Positions 23,481 through 34,737 of a stretch of 64,000 bases of DNA are shown piece after piece. Origin of the DNA: Oscheius onirici (Eukaryota > Nematoda > Chromadorea > Rhabditida > Rhabditidae); the NCBI GenBank assembly GCA_932521025.1, contig OW051468.1:6014064-6078063 (forward strand). The letters run 5' to 3'. The notes beneath the pieces were generated by a model. That model saw only the letters and a list, made by a program, of their open reading frames with translations. It was not told where the DNA came from and searched no databases. A program made the position numbers and the translations under genes. Position 1 is the first letter of the stretch; each line of letters begins with the position of its first letter.

Positions 23481-23589
23481 ACAAAGCTGGATAACCTTTT
23501 CTTCATGTTGAAAAACCAGTAGGGAGATGGTCTCGAGATTAACTGCACCAGCTGATACAGGTGAGTTCTAGTAGTCGAAAAACTGTAAG

Positions 23590-23630
23590 GCTTTAGCCCT
23601 GCAAGGGCGTTGCCAACCTTGTTTTCCTAA
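23590..23630. repeat. Dispersed repeat fragment (inverted relative to 33268-33305)
   Basis: The stretch around TAGCCCTGCAAGGGCGTTGC matches the reverse complement of 33268-33305 almost base for base and resembles 42100-42140. It suggests a shared mobile or repeat family whose full extent I cannot define. Confidence 0.5.
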
Positions 23631-24733
23631 TTTTGTTAAGTAATCTTTTGGCAAAATTGGTGTGTTTTACCATTACGCACCTTTGCAGATTTGAACATTT
23701 TGGAAAGGGGATCAGGAATAACATGGCGTTTCAAAAACGTTGAAAAGTCAGGGGCGGGCGGAACAAGCCTGCTCAAAAATCAATTTTTCCGATGTTTTTA
23801 TCCGGCTTTTTCTTCGATTTCCTTCACCTTATTTTCCCCATAAAACTTGACTATAGGTCTCGCCAAAATGAGTTTCAAGTATCTGGTTCCGCGCCATAAC
23901 TATTTTTCACTTTTTTTTTAACTGGATTTACCAATGTTTCTGTCATTTTTTTTCTGCCGTTGCCACATACGGGTACGAACCGCGGCACTGTAACAAAAAA
24001 AACTGGTCCAGAAGATTTAGTTGAGAACTTTACTGTAGAACTAGAACTGAGTTTAGGCCTTCCGGACAGTATTATTTGCTCTGAGAACAACGTGTGCTTC
24101 TCCTGCAAATCTTGTGTCAGTAATTTCGGTCTAATGCAAACATACATACATGGAAAATGAATGTCTGTTTTTTGGGAACAGGTAAGTAGTGACAACCTTT
24201 CTTCTTGTGGTAGCAGGTGACCCGAATATTCCTTCCCCTAAATCCTCAGAAAAGAGTCAACACACATTGGCATGAGAAGACGATAAACTCGATATTGTGA
24301 CCCAGAGCAAACAACATATGATAGGAGTGTTCATCTCTCTGCCAGAAAGAGACAGTCTCGATCTATCTCCCGAATCTTTTCTTCCCTATCAGCTTCAATG
24401 ATCTACGTCTAGGATACCACCTGTGACTCCATCCGCCAGGCCCTCGAATGCCTCGAGGGATATTCCACAGGTTTGTTTTGAATAACTGACAAAACTAGTA
24501 CATACTTCTAGTCACAAGTTTGTGTCAGAAGACGACGCGGGTCCCGGCGCGAATGGCACTGGGCCAAGATGCCCACAGCTGTTTATTTCACTTACTTTTT
24601 CACAGAATTTTCATGGATCTCTTGTTTATTTTTCTTGTATCTAGTTACCATACCTGCTCACTGTTTTTGCCGTCTCATCATTGGACTCTTATCACGTTCA
24701 GCCCTGTCCAATTTCAGATGGTGATCGCCTCAG

Positions 24734-26400
24734 ACTCTCTATGAAATAATGATTCTCCGTATCTACGTGGCCTTTTTCGTGGTCTCCTGTACTTCTCTTC
24801 TTCCCTACAACCTGTTTATGAATGCTCATGAGGTATGTGACTGTAGCGAAACTTCGAAGAGTGCCGACAACGACTCTTCATCTGTTTCAAAACTCGGTTT
24901 CCAGCTTTTTTTTCTTTTCAGTACTTTCTGTACAAAGTGCGTAACATAACCGAGTCTGATAACTCTACCGAGCCGGCAGTGATTGTCCATCAGACGACGC
25001 TCCAAAGGAACTTTGAAGGCTACTTGACCGTCTTCGGAGGAATTGCCTGCATCATAGGCGCCGCTATAAATCTCACCTTCACAGCAAAGTGAGTCCTTGT
25101 CTTTTATTACCTCTCTTTAGATTAACCAATACGATACGTGTCATTACGGGCTATGTACTTATTTTCGCGGCTCTGATTCCGACTATAGTCTTGACTTTCA
25201 TCGACACTGACGATGGTGGGACTGAACTGAAGAGAAGTTAACGTAACTTACAGATCAGTACTCATTTTTTGTCCTCTCATTGGCTTTGGCTGCTGCTGCC
25301 AGTGCCGGTAGTATGGGATTCATGGCTGGCGGGGTTCTTGGACTGATCAACACCTATGAGCCTGTCTATGTGAGATCTTACGTAGAAAAGTTTCCACTGG
25401 CTTCTTAGATGCCAGCAGTTCTGCTGGGTCAATCGGGAGCAGGAATCACGTCAACTCTATTAAGTATAGTGTGTCAGGTAGTCCCTGCCAATTTCCTTTC
25501 ATTACGAGAGCACAGGTCGTGACTTCGGACGAGATCCAGAACGGGCGAATCTACTTTATTTTAGCCGTGATCTGGACAATCTGTAGTGTCTATTTCTATG
25601 TCATTTTGGCCAAGGATAGTCGAGAAAGAGCTACGAGTCAAGATGACAGGGAACAGCTTCTGGACGAGGATTCTGAGACTACAGTAGTCGAGGAGAGTGC
25701 CTCAAAACTGTACTATCAAGCCTTTCAAGAGGTTAGCGACGAGATAACAGAAAATTCTCTTATCCAGATCAAATTCGATCTCTTTGCCATCTCCGTGACT
25801 CTTTTCACCACTTTGGCTGCCTTTCCAGCCGTATCCAGTCTGGTTCGGTCGACTAGAAAGCAGCATGAGCTCTGGCAAAGTAAGAACAGAATTTTTCTCA
25901 TAAAAAATCCTTCAGAGTACTTTTCCTCCGTCTTTTGCTTCCTCGTCTTCAATACGGGCGATGCTATTGGGAGAGTTTTCGGCGGGAAAGTTGAACTCGT
26001 AGAGAGTCTAGACAACTTGACTACCTCCCTTTTTAGGCCAACAGTCATTTTCTGGGTCTGATGGCTGCTCGTCTCTTGCTCGTGCCCTTGATAGCCATGT
26101 GCAATATCGTCCCAAGATACCATACAACAACTTGGATGCCCTATGACGGAGTCTTTCTCCTAATCATGGTCTTGTTTGCTCTGAGTCACGGCCTCGCCAC
26201 TGCACAAAGCATAGGGAACTCAGCCAAGTAAGCGAGATTCATTCTCCTTTTTCTTTTTGTTGTGTTTCTCTGGAAAAATGACTTTTAGACACGCGTCGCC
26301 TCACTTGAAGGAGATTGCTGGAAGCATCCTCAACGTCTTCTGTGTCACGTTTGCCCTTATTGGCTCCCTCTTTAGCGTCTTCATAGTCAACCTATTATGA
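24734..26400 (+). CDS. Equilibrative nucleoside transporter (ENT/SLC29), 5' exon missing
   Basis: A facilitated nucleoside carrier of the plasma or organelle membrane. The first recognised exon reads TLYEIMILRIYVAFFVVSCT and then SLLPYNLFMNAHEYFLYKVR, the ENT first span and the PWN-like PYN motif. Later exons give NFEGYLTVFGGIACIIGAAI, LTNTIRVITGYVLIFAALIP, MGFMAGGVLGLINTY, MPAVLLGQSGAGITSTLLSI (the ENT GQG/AG-type signature region), a cytosolic acidic loop (QDDREQLLDEDSETT), FSSVFCFLVFNTGDAIGRVF, LGLMAARLLLVPLIAMCNIV and a last span ending SLFSVFIVNLL. The NTGD and R spacing after span 8 is typical of ENTs. Introns are short. The ATG at 24749 may be internal; upstream coding sequence is likely. 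Confidence 0.85.
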
Positions 26401-26743
26401 ATTATGTCTGTACGAACCTTGACTCTTGAGATTCTGTGATCTGGAACGAGTAATCTCAGATTTCTAGTATTAAATTGTTTCTTACTTTTATTTTTCGCTT
26501 TTTCTAAGGTTGAAAACCAGTTTGTATCTGACGATTTCGCAACTTTGACTGGAGGAAGTATATTTTTCTAATTATTGGATTCGAACTCGCGCGTGATTTT
26601 ACCCGCTATTTAGGCGCTAAACGATGGTATTCAAAAATTTACGTGTGGTTATTTTTTTTTCGACGAGTTCTTCTCCATTTTCTTATTTTTCCCTTACAAA
26701 GTAATAAGCTTTCAGGATTTCGCCACTTTTCGGTGGCAGTCGT
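26401..26743. other. Intergenic region before tat-5, with a tRNA-like trace
   Basis: On the minus strand near 26571-26627 a B-box-like GAGTTCGAATCC follows an A-box-like TTAGCGCC, but T-stem pairing fails. This is at best a decayed tRNA-derived fragment. The promoter for the upstream tat-5 first exon should be here. Confidence 0.4.
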
Positions 26744-29700
26744 ATGCGCTACAGTCGATTGTCAAGCCAAGAAGAGGCTGACGAGTCAAGTCGACTACTC
26801 CCAATGACCGACTCTTCGGAGGTTTGTTGATAATTGCTGTCATAAAGCGGAAACAATCCAATTTCAGCCATCACAAATCGTGGTAGACGGATCCGACGAC
26901 GTCTATCTTTTACCCTCCGTATCTTCGCGATCGTCGTCAACATTCAGCATGTCAAAGTAAGTTTTTTTTTAACAAAAATGGGAACAGAACAAAGTTCACT
27001 TAAGAATTGTGTGCAAAAGGAACTTTTCAAGTGGATCGCTTGAAGAATGCAATCCACTAATATTTGATAAGCTTCTTTGCGTTATCCCTGTTCCGAACCC
27101 CATAATTTCTTCTGACTGAAATCTTGTTTTTAGCTAAAAGAAAACAAAAGCTAGTCATTAAAGTCCCTATGTGTCGATGGCATATTGGCGTTGTCAAGGT
27201 TTCAGCCGTTGTGTGCAAGCCCAGGAACATCCGGTCAGCTCTTTGCCGCTTTTAATCCCCCAGTTCATTGTGAACCAGTTCGCGATTCTTCCATCGATTT
27301 CTCACTTTCACGATTCCACATTTTCCGTGACTCATCTGCTGTTTGTCTAGAATAACGACTGCTATACCACTTTGTTTTCCTTTTCCCTTTTCATGTTTTC
27401 CTCTCGTTCGCTGACAAATTTCCACAAATTATATTGCACAAAAACCGGCAGGAAGATATTATACAGGCACACATAGTTATATGCGCGGCACTGGACACAA
27501 CAATGCGCAATCGATTCGCGCACTGTACACGCATCTCCGACAGGTGGTCTTGAAATTGGCCTAATCTTCCCGCTTTGGCTTTTGAACACCCCAACTGATA
27601 CAACATAACCTATTATCTTCTATCTTTTCCTCTTTTCTTCCTATTGATCAGTTGATCTCTTAGTCTGTTAGGCATCTGATGTGTATCGGATAATGGGCAG
27701 TGATGTCCGACTGGATGAATTGCGGGACCGTACCGCCAGCTTAAAATCAACAGTTACAGCAAGAACTGTAAATCTTTCCAGCTCATCGTGAGTGCTTTCG
27801 ATTGGGTCAACAACAATACTAGTTTTTGGCATAAATAAATGGAAAAGTTGCAGATGCTGTCGAAATTTGTTCGGCCGTCGAAGAGTCCTGCATTCGAGGA
27901 CAGTACGAGTGGGCTACGGACCTCTGGGCAGCGAAGCCTCACTGTTCCCGCCAAACAGCGTCTGCAATCAGAAGTACAACATCTTCAGCTTTGTTCCATT
28001 GGTATCATTTTGTCCTGAATCCTCGGAAAATCTCAAATTTAGGTGCTCTTTCAACAGTTCAAATTCTTTCTCAATCTGTATTTCCTTCTTATGGCCTGTA
28101 GTCAGTTCATTCCAGCCATTCAAATAGGAGCTCCAATAACATATTGGGGACCATTGGTGATTCTTTCTTTCGTATCATTTTACAAACAACGTTTAGGGAT
28201 TCGTCTTGACCATCACGCTGATCAGAGAAGCTCTCGACGACTTTGTCAGATTTCTGCGAGACAAAGAGCTGAATGGAGAAAAGTACGAAAAGCTCTCACG
28301 AGATGGTACAAGAGTCGACATCAAGAGCTGGTAAACTTTATCTTTTCAATGTAAAAACGTTTGTTTAGTGATATTCGAGTAGGAGACGTGATTGTGATTC
28401 ATAAGGACAAACGCGTGCCGGCAGACGTCGTTCTTCTTCGGACCACGGAACGACAAGGAGCCTGTTTCATTCGAACTGACCAGCTGGACGGAGAGACCGA
28501 CTGGAAGCTGAAGATTGCCGTCCCATTCACCCAACATCTGCCCTCGGAAGCCGATATTATGGAAGTCAACTGCGAGATTTATGCAGAACGGCCACAGAAG
28601 GATATTCATGCCTTTGTCGGAACGATCAAGGCAATTTTGAGCTCTTTCCTTTGATCTACAGTAATATATCTAGATTGTGAACGATGACAACGTACAAGAC
28701 GGCTCCCTGAACGTGGAAAATGTCTTATGGGCCAATACTGTCGTAGCGAGTGGAACTGCCACCGGAATTGTCGTCTACACTGGGAGAGAAACCCGCTCCG
28801 TCATGAATACCACTCGTCCCGAGAGCAAAGTTGGACTTCTTGATTTAGAGGTAGGAATTTTTCGAACTCAAATAATAAAAACTCAGGTTAACAACTTGAC
28901 AAAAGTCCTATTTCTCTTCGTGATAGTTCTGGCAGCCGTCATGGTCGTAATGAAAGGTCTGGACAGCAACTGGTATCGGTATCTCATGCGGTTCATCCTT
29001 CTCTTCTCCTACATCATTCCCATCTCGCTGAGAGTCAATCTGGATATGGCTAAGGTTAGACAAACTGAAATTGTTTAAAAATTAACTTTAGCTCTTCTTC
29101 GCCTGGCAAATTGGTCGCGACAAAAACATTCCGGAGACTGTCGTCCGCTCTTCGACCATTCCTGAAGAACTCGGCAGAATTTCCTATCTTCTCTCGGACA
29201 AAACCGGAACCTTAACCAAGAATGAGATGCATTTCAAAAAGGTGCCAATTTATAGTTTTTGTTTTAAAAAAATTGGTAGATTCACTTGGGAACTGTTGCC
29301 TTCGGAGCAGATGCCTTCGAAGAAGTCACTTCCTACGTCGCGAGTGCGTATGCCGGTCGAGTCGCCAAACATTCCCTGTCAGGAAAGCTACAAGCTGCCG
29401 TCGAAGCCATCGCTCTATGTCATAACGTCACCCCGATCGTCGAAAACGGAACTGTTTCCTATCAGGCCGCCAGTCCAGACGAGGTTTTTCCTCCTTTTTT
29501 CTCTAAAAAAATCTTTAGGTGGCGCTCGTAAAATGGACCGAAACTGTCGGCGTCCGTCTATCCAACCGCGATCTGCACAGCATGCAGATTGTTCTCGACA
29601 ACGGACAAGTCAGAAACTTCCAAATTTTGCACATTTTCCCCTTTACCAGCGAGACGAAACGGATGGGTATCATTATCAAGGTTTGTTTGGTCTTGTTTCC

Positions 29701-31578
29701 TCTAAAATTGTTTTAGGAGGAATTGACTGACGAGATTTCGCTGCTGATGAAAGGAGCAGACGTCGTGATGGCCGGCATGGTTCAATACAACGATTGGCTC
29801 GACGAGGAATGCAGTAATATGGCCAGAGAAGGTCTCCGAACCCTTGTCGTAGCGAAAAAGGTCATGACTACTGCCGAGTTGGAACAGTTCGAACGTGCCT
29901 ATCATGACGCCAAGGTTTTAGCTGTTTTGATATATATTTTAAGGATTTTTCAGATGACCACATCGAATCGCACTCAAAATATGCAGACAGTTGTAAATAG
30001 ACTGCTGGAGAAGGATCTGCAGCTGCTTTGTCTGACCGGAGTCGAAGATCGTCTTCAGGATCAGGTGACGACGTCGTTGGAGACGCTGAGAAACGCCGGC
30101 ATCAAAATATGGATGCTTACCGGAGACAAATTGGAAACTGCCATCTGTATCGCAAAATCTAGCGGTTAGTCATCTTTCTAGAAGCCTTTTAACAGAAGGT
30201 TTTAGGTCTATTCAGTCGATCAGACAATGTGCACGTGTTCGGCCACGTGCGAGACAGAACAGAAGCCCACAACGAGCTGAACAATCTGAGAAGAAAAAGC
30301 GACGTGGCGCTCGTGATGCAGGGATCCTCGTTGAATGTCTGTCTTCAGTATTACGAGGCCGAAGTCGCCGAACTTGTCTGCGCATGCACGGCCGTCGTAT
30401 GCTGTCGCTGTTCGCCCGAACAGAAAGCTCAAATTGTCCAGCTGTTGAGAAAATTCCGGGCTCCGTTGAGAGTTGCCGCGATAGGAGACGGAGGAAATGA
30501 TGTCAGTATGATTCAGGCTGCTCATGCCGGTATTGGAATTGATGCCAATGAAGGTGTGCTTTTTGTAGTTCACTTTCAAAAATTCTTTCTCAGGAAAACA
30601 AGCCTCTCTGGCTGCCGACTTCTCCATCACCCAGTTTTCGCACGTTTGTCGCCTTCTGCTTGTTCACGGACGCTTCTGCTATAAGAGATCCTGCTCCCTT
30701 TCACAATTCGTCATGCACCGTGGTTTGATCATCTCCACAATGCAGGCAATCTTCTCATGTGTCTTCTACTTTGCCTCCGTCTCACTCTATCAAGGAATAC
30801 TTATGGTCGCGTAAGTTCTTGTCTTTTTTTCGCCGTCATTATTAATGTTTAGATACTCTACAGCCTACACAATGCTTCCCGTCTTCTCTCTAGTAGTCGA
30901 TCGCGATGTTACTGCCACAAACGCCCTGACCTATCCAGAACTGTATAAGGAGCTTGGCAAAGGACGGTCACTCTCCTACAAGACTTTTTGTATTTGGGTC
31001 TTGATCAGTCTGTACCAAGGTTCGATTGTTTGTCTTTATCCATGAAACCGTGCTCAGGATCTGTCATCATGTACGGAGCTCTGTTGGTTTTCGACAACGA
31101 CTTTATTCACGTAGTTTCCATCTCATTTTCGTCGCTAATCGTCACAGAACTGATGATGGTCGCTATGACTGTACATACATGGCATTGGGCGATGCTTCTA
31201 GCTCAGGTAAGCTTAATATTTATTTTGACAGTAAAAATAATAAAAATTATCCAAAATCGAGAGAAACAGTAGCTGTTAGACAAAGGCAAACTTCTTTATT
31301 GTTTTTTCCAATCAAATTGTTAACTTCGGAAAGATCGGAAAAACAATGGCTAAATGTTTCTTTTTTTTTACTGTTTGCTTCAGGCACTATCACTAGGACT
31401 TTACGCCGTTTCGCTGATCATCTTCGACCAGTACTTTGACCGTCAGTTCGTCCTTTCGACGACATTCTTGACAAAGACGCTGGTCATAACCGTCATCAGC
31501 TGTCTGCCACTCTACGTCATCAAGGCTCTTCGACGGAAGTTCTCACCACCAAGTTACGCTAAAGTCAACTCGCCATGA
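26744..31578 (+). CDS. tat-5: P4-ATPase lipid flippase, ATP9A/B (TAT-5) type
   Basis: Keeps phosphatidylethanolamine on the cytosolic leaflet of plasma and endosomal membranes. Diagnostic segments in order are [73 protein letters not shown], the phosphorylation site [14 protein letters not shown] near 29190-29226, [70 protein letters not shown], and a membrane domain ending [16 protein letters not shown]. The YWGPLGFVLT and acidic-ligand positions match ATP9 rather than other P4-ATPases; ATP9s are known to work without a CDC50 partner. Two first-exon sets can splice to the common exon at 27854 in phase 2: 26744-26821 plus 26868-26956, or 27693-27787. Short introns throughout. Confidence 0.95.
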
Positions 31579-31938
31579 GGTCATTTCGGGTCGTTGCCCT
31601 CTGTCTGTGCTTATAATCGGTTCGCTTTAATATCATATTTCCCCTATTCCCCGTCTCTATCCGAGTGTTGTATGTAGTTTTCCCCCCATCCCTTTCAATT
31701 CTGTGATTGCCCTTTTGCGAAATCTCGGGCCTTGTGGTGACCGTCCTACTGGTTTCATATCTTCCTTATTTCAAATGCTAATTCGGAGTTTCAGTCAAAG
31801 TATTAAATTATATCTATCTTGTCTTTTATTCTTCTTGTTGGTCAGCTGCCATTTGTCAGTTTATTTGAGCGAGTTTACGTGTGAAATCAATAGCCGTCTC
31901 TCTTCTAATTACCGAGCTTCAGTCATTTTTTCAGCGAA
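31579..31938. other. Spacer between tat-5 and aph-1
   Basis: About 360 bp between two plus-strand genes. It ends in a pyrimidine-rich stretch and TTTTTTCAG at 31926-31934, just before the aph-1 start codon. No donor site in good context was found to pair with it, so it is a candidate spliced-leader acceptor. Confidence 0.5.
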
Positions 31939-34642
31939 ATGGGGGTAATTCTGACCCTGAGCTGCTATCTGGTAGCCTTCAGTCCGACATTTGCTCTTTT
32001 CTGCAGATTTGTGGCTCCAGATCCGTTGAGGACAATTCTATTCATTCTAGGGTCAGCTTTTATCAATTTTCTCTTATAAAAATACAAATTTAGAGCATTC
32101 CTCTGGCTGGTTGCACTTCTTCTTTCGTCACTCCTTCACCTGCTCTTTGGCCTTTTCTGGTCCAATCTCTATTTCATCGTCGCCGTCTCAATTCTCATCC
32201 AAGAAGGCTCTAAAATCGTCTATTTTGTCATCCTGAAAAAGGCTCAACAGTTAGTTTTCAGTTTATTTCACGAAAACTTGACAAAACTTGTGGCATATCA
32301 AAAAGGAAATCTGAAAAAAGCGGCCGCGAAAAGATAGTGTTCGGACTCCACAAAAACAGGGCAATATTATTTTGGGTCAAAGGAAAACTCCAACACTAGA
32401 CCTTGCTCCGGGCCTGTGTCGGCCGCCTGGGTCCGGTCCCCAGACTTGGCCGTCGGATCGTGATCGGACCAAAAATGAAGATGGTCATATTATAGTGCAT
32501 TTTAACGCATTTTAGACCTAAATCATAGACTAATAATATTGTTATATATTTCTGACCGTTTTTTTTACTAAAAATGACGAAAAAAATGCAGATTTTGGTT
32601 TAAAAAAAACACTCCTTTTTTCTAAAATTTCCCCGCGGGCCGGGTTTTTCAGGTCCGGGCCTCAACTTTCAGGCTCAAGCCCGGCCCGTCAGCTAGGTCT
32701 ACCCAACACCGTCTGAACGAAGCTGAAAGTGACGTTGTTTGTGGTTTTACTTTGACCCAAAATAATATTGCCCTGTTTTTGTGGAGGCCAAACCACCTAT
32801 CTTTTCGCGGTCGTTTTTTTTTCAGATATACAATCGAGTCTCGCTGTCTAACCCTTTCCCAGACAACCGATCTCTTCTGATCCCTTCCCTAGTCAGAAGA
32901 CAAAAATCGACCTTAGTAAAGCGAAAAAGTGTACGTTATAGTGAGACTCGACTGTACTTTACCTTTTTCGATAAATGTTCGAAGAATTGTTCCCACTCCT
33001 CACTACTAACAAAAAACGCTGAAGGTGTCCAAAAAATTCAGCGCGCGGTGGCCGAAATGGTGGCCGAAAAAGCTGAAATCACCGGAAAAAGTCCGGAAAA
33101 ACCCATCTGAGAAGACCCATTCAGAGTTATCCAATCGGTCTGAAACTTCACGCCCCACAAATGGGGTGGATTGTGAACCTCTAGCCGAAATTTGGTGTCA
33201 ATCCGTTCGGAAGATTTCCCACACCAACCTGGGTCACGAGTAACGGGAGACATCGACATGTTTTTGGAAAACAAGGTTTGCAACGCCCTTCCAGGGCTAA
33301 TGTTGGAGGTGGTTGTACTTCGCTCTGTCACAGAGCCCATAGTTCCCCTTCCCTTCTTCCCTTGTCACTCCTTCTCCAGTCACTCTCCCTGTCCCTCCAA
33401 AGAATGTCAGTTGTAAGAGCACTTCGCGCACTTGCTTTTCCTGTCACGACTTGTTAAAAACTAATTTGCGCACAAAGCTCCCCTTCTTATCCTCAATTAG
33501 AGCTTCAGACAAACACACTAACACACAGAGACTTGGAAGCAATTTAAAATAGATGAAATATTTTTCAACATATCGACCCCAAATTTTTTTTAGGTTAATT
33601 GTGGTGGTCGTTTTCATAGGAAAAAAATTCATACCGATTAAATGAACTGGATTCGAGTTATGGCGGTTTTCAGTTTTCAACGCCCCGCACTAAGCCAACG
33701 GGAAACCAAATCACCGCGTAGCGCTTCGCTCTATGCGCAATAAAAATGATTAATTCAGTGGTCTGAACACGATGGTGAGGAATGGTGGAGAAATAGCCGG
33801 AATTTCTGACCTCCACAACGCCAGACACATGATGGCTCTCGTCTGTGGACTCGGCCAAGGAGTCATCGCGGCTCTCTTTGCCACAATGAACATTTTTTCC
33901 ACCTTTGCCGGCCCGTACAGTCTCGGACTTCCAGAAGCACTCAGGGTTTGTTTTTCTTAACTTTTTGACGTTTTTCTCCAATTTAGACAGGAAAAACTGA
34001 TGTCAACCCGGCTGGACAGTATCTCCCTCTGTATTACGCTCTAAGTGCTCAACTATTGGCTCTACTTCATGTATCATGGACCATTATGATATTTTTTTAT
34101 AATTTTTAATTGAAAATATGTAGCTTTAGATCTGGGACACTTGTCACCGCTACAACCAAGGAGCTAAAGCGTATATTCCTGCAGTTGCGGCTGTTCTTTC
34201 CCATTTCGCTGTCAGTGGACTGGTAAAAAAAAGTTTAACGGATCGAATAATCTCGAGCCATTTTAGAGTATTTTCAACGCGTCAGGATGGCAGCCTGTCA
34301 TCATCCCTGCCCAGTACTGCATTCTTCTCTTGTGCGTGGTCTACTGTCACTACATCATTGGCGGAACGGCTAAATCTTTCGGATCAGGTCATTTTTTGTA
34401 AAAAAAAAAACTTATTGCAGCATTAGCCTTTGCTAATGCTGCAATTTGGCACGACATCGTTTGAAAAGTTGTCAATGCTTAGCTGCGCACTCTATACGAA
34501 AATAATTCTTTTAGTGCAAACCATAAGCTTTTCCTTTTCAGGTGTGACGTCAGCCTTCCGAGACTGGTTCACACTGACCTGGTATAGGCAACAATGCAGC
34601 CGAATAAACAACACCACAACCGAGCAGGAGCATCAAGAATAA
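31939..34642 (+). CDS. aph-1: Gamma-secretase subunit APH-1
   Basis: A seven-span scaffold of the gamma-secretase complex that cleaves Notch and other type I membrane proteins. Exons give MGVILTLSCYLVAFSPTFAL, then CRFVAPDPLRTILFILG, AFLWLVALLLSSLLHLLFGL and IQEGSKIVYFVILKKAQ. A 1.5-kb intron (32250-33758) then joins in phase to HGLNTMVRNGGEIAGISDLH and NARHMMALVCGLGQGVIAAL, which holds the GxxxG-like helix and the conserved region 4 of the family. Next come SLGLPEALRTGKTDVNPAGQ, YLPLYYALSAQLLALLHVSW, the His-containing span AAVLSHFAVSGLSIFNASGW and AQYCILLLCVVYCHYIIGG, with a polar tail ending TTTEQEHQE. The large intron holds two nested mobile elements and another dispersed repeat. It converges on arl-13 with 95 bp between. 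Confidence 0.9.
32321..32813. mobile_element. Inverted-repeat element in the aph-1 intron, hosting a second element
   Basis: Arms at about 32321-32383 and 32746-32813 are inverted copies: CGGCCGCGAAAAGATAGTG against CACCTATCTTTTCGCGGTCG, and CAAAAACAGGGCAATATTAT against its complement. Between them sits a different element (32397-32701). The arms probably mark one older element interrupted by a younger one. Confidence 0.7.
32397..32701 (+). mobile_element. GC-capped MITE, copy 1
   Basis: About 305 bp. It opens TAGACCTTGCTCCGGGCC, closes GGCCCGTCAGCTAGGTCTA, and has an AT-rich core with the diagnostic CCAAAAATGAAGATGGTCAT. It is related along its length to 58389-58674 and, inverted, to 41521-41787. 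It has terminal inverted repeats and no coding capacity. Confidence 0.75.
33268..33560. repeat. Dispersed repeat in the aph-1 intron
   Basis: The 33268-33305 part is the inverse of 23590-23630. The 33430-33560 part (TTTGCGCACAAAG, an AATTAGAGCTTC-like stretch, and GCAATTTAAAATAGATGA) resembles 38860-38990. A CT-rich stretch lies between them in both settings. This could be one repeat family of about 300 bp. Confidence 0.5.
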
Positions 34643-34737
34643 GACGGGAAAGTCCAGATAATCATAACGATCTCATTTTTCTTATTTGTAAATACGATCA
34701 CAATTAAATTGGAAGAAAGTAGAGATAAGAACCCGCA

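Larger units (their letters stand above)
22988..24733. other. Gap with small repeats, upstream of the nucleoside transporter
   Basis: About 1.7 kb. It contains a GC-rich palindromic element (23114-23228), a hairpin repeat (23431-23480) and a copy of a dispersed repeat (23590-23630). One or more 5' exons of the transporter gene must lie near its right end, since the first recognised transporter exon starts mid-protein, but I could not fix them. Confidence 0.45.

Noticed and set aside
23875-24195. 106-codon minus-strand frame
   Set aside because: No recognisable domain, no signal peptide, and poly-T-driven codon content; probably chance.
26571-26627. Minus-strand tRNA-like sequence with a B box
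   Set aside because: T-arm and acceptor stems do not pair; not a functional tRNA, and too little for a SINE call.
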